In this document: positions 63,776 through 64,000 of the stretch, one piece after another | Position numbering within the stretch: the first letter of the stretch is position 1 | How the letters are laid out: each line of letters begins with the position of its first letter | NCBI RefSeq assembly: GCF_000017565.1 | Contig: NC_009719.1 | Span: 2,649,001 to 2,713,000, forward strand | Length of the DNA: 64,000 nucleotides | Reading direction: 5' to 3' | Source of the DNA: Parvibaculum lavamentivorans DS-1 | Lineage (GTDB): Bacteria; Pseudomonadota; Alphaproteobacteria; Parvibaculales; Parvibaculaceae | Notes under the pieces: model-generated | Told to the model about the DNA's origin: nothing | Database searches by the model: none | Seen by the model: the letters and a program-made list of their open reading frames with translations, nothing else | Made by a program: the position numbers and the translations under genes

Positions 63776-64000
63776 TTGGCCGAGGCGAATAATCCGAGGG
63801 AGATGGCGGGCGCGCCTGCTTCCTGTCATATCGAGGCCGACGGCAATGTCCTTCGCATCGAGGCGGCGGGGGACTGGTCTATCGTCCATCTCGATCCCGT
63901 GGATCGCCAGCTCCGTGCCATCGGTGCCCGGCCCGGCACGGGCCGCGCGATTATCGGCTTCAAGGACATCACCCGCTTCGACACCGCCGCCGCCGCCATT
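63776..64000 (+). CDS. MlaE-type ABC transporter permease, N-terminal STAS-like part (runs off right edge)
   Basis: An open frame from TTG 63776 to the window end (75 codons). It reads LAEANNPREMAGAPASCHIE, then ADGNVLRIEAAGDWSIVHLD and RAIIGFKDITRFDTAAAAI. The G-D-W-x-(3)-H/L-D and FD-T-A-A pattern is the STAS-like domain that precedes the permease in many alphaproteobacterial MlaE (phospholipid transport) proteins. The start is supported by a GGGGGA just upstream; an ATG nine codons later (63803) has the SD-like run too close. The permease part lies beyond the window, so the name is provisional. Confidence 0.65.
   Translation, partial: MAEANNPREMAGAPASCHIEADGNVLRIEAAGDWSIVHLDPVDRQLRAIGARPGTGRAIIGFKDITRFDTAAAAI

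Overview
The window looks like a chromosomal segment of a free-living, GC-rich alphaproteobacterium. Three things point there: a circularly permuted two-piece tmRNA gene whose tag ends in LAA, an alphaproteobacterial-type SspB beside it, and an overall gene set (FumC, HflKC, Deg protease, IlvBNC, the mre/rod operon, a CHASE2 cyclase) typical of Hyphomicrobiales-like genomes. Parvibaculum or a relative is my best guess, but this is recognition by eye and not a search. There is no phage, plasmid, CRISPR or IS transposase. Most of the window is densely packed housekeeping DNA with many 4-bp stop/start overlaps.

Layout. 1-2515 (minus strand): fumC 5' end, sspB, ssrA (tmRNA) with terminator, and a membrane dipeptidase. 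2704-9680 (plus): thyA, a tiny membrane ORF and folA; a lipoprotein; a formaldehyde-oxidation pair (frmA-fghA) joined to a flavin amine oxidase; a SMP-30 lactonase and a secreted small protein. 9751-11751 (minus): a tandem DUF1428 protein and Mrp. 11920-17604: hflK-hflC-DUF2065-Deg protease, serB (minus), miaA. 17729-21106: ilvB-ilvN-ilvC with a strong terminator. 21185-26123: mixed accessory genes with two palindromic repeat elements, an ArsR/cation-efflux pair and a MarR/nitroreductase pair, each with a clear palindromic operator. 26196-29729: purT, a two-gene cassette (WYL regulator plus DUF1330-like protein) bounded by 31-bp direct repeats, and a cation/calcium exchanger. 29814-37204: LysR, the mreBCD-mrdA-rodA elongasome operon, tRNA-Lys(CUU). 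37227-43759: lipoprotein hydrolase, DEAD-box helicase, corA, a phosphatase/threonine-dehydratase pair, a CheZ-like protein and a methyltransferase. 43856-48156: a low-GC acyltransferase bounded by 22-bp direct repeats, then a three-gene glycan or lipid modification set. 48315-58322: accessory catabolic genes for hydrophobic substrates (epoxide hydrolase, flavoprotein, phosphotransferase-like kinase, MFS carrier, TauD-type dioxygenase, MDR reductase). 58390-64000: VOC-ArsR-SRPBCC operon, dipeptide epimerase, a CHASE2 cyclase with lost catalytic residues, cytochrome c, and the start of an MlaE-type permease.

The most unusual structure is two independent passenger cassettes (27404-28641 and 43760-45024). 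Each sits exactly at the 3' end of a core gene, between near-perfect direct repeats of that 3' end, and in each pair the single mismatch is synonymous in the gene whose end was copied. No integrase lies within either cassette. Also notable are several proteins that keep their fold but lack hallmark residues: Mrp without its CxxC, a class III cyclase without a metal Asp, Asn and Arg, an OhrR-like MarR protein with Ser for the sensing Cys, and an acetolactate synthase with Glu in the GDG motif.
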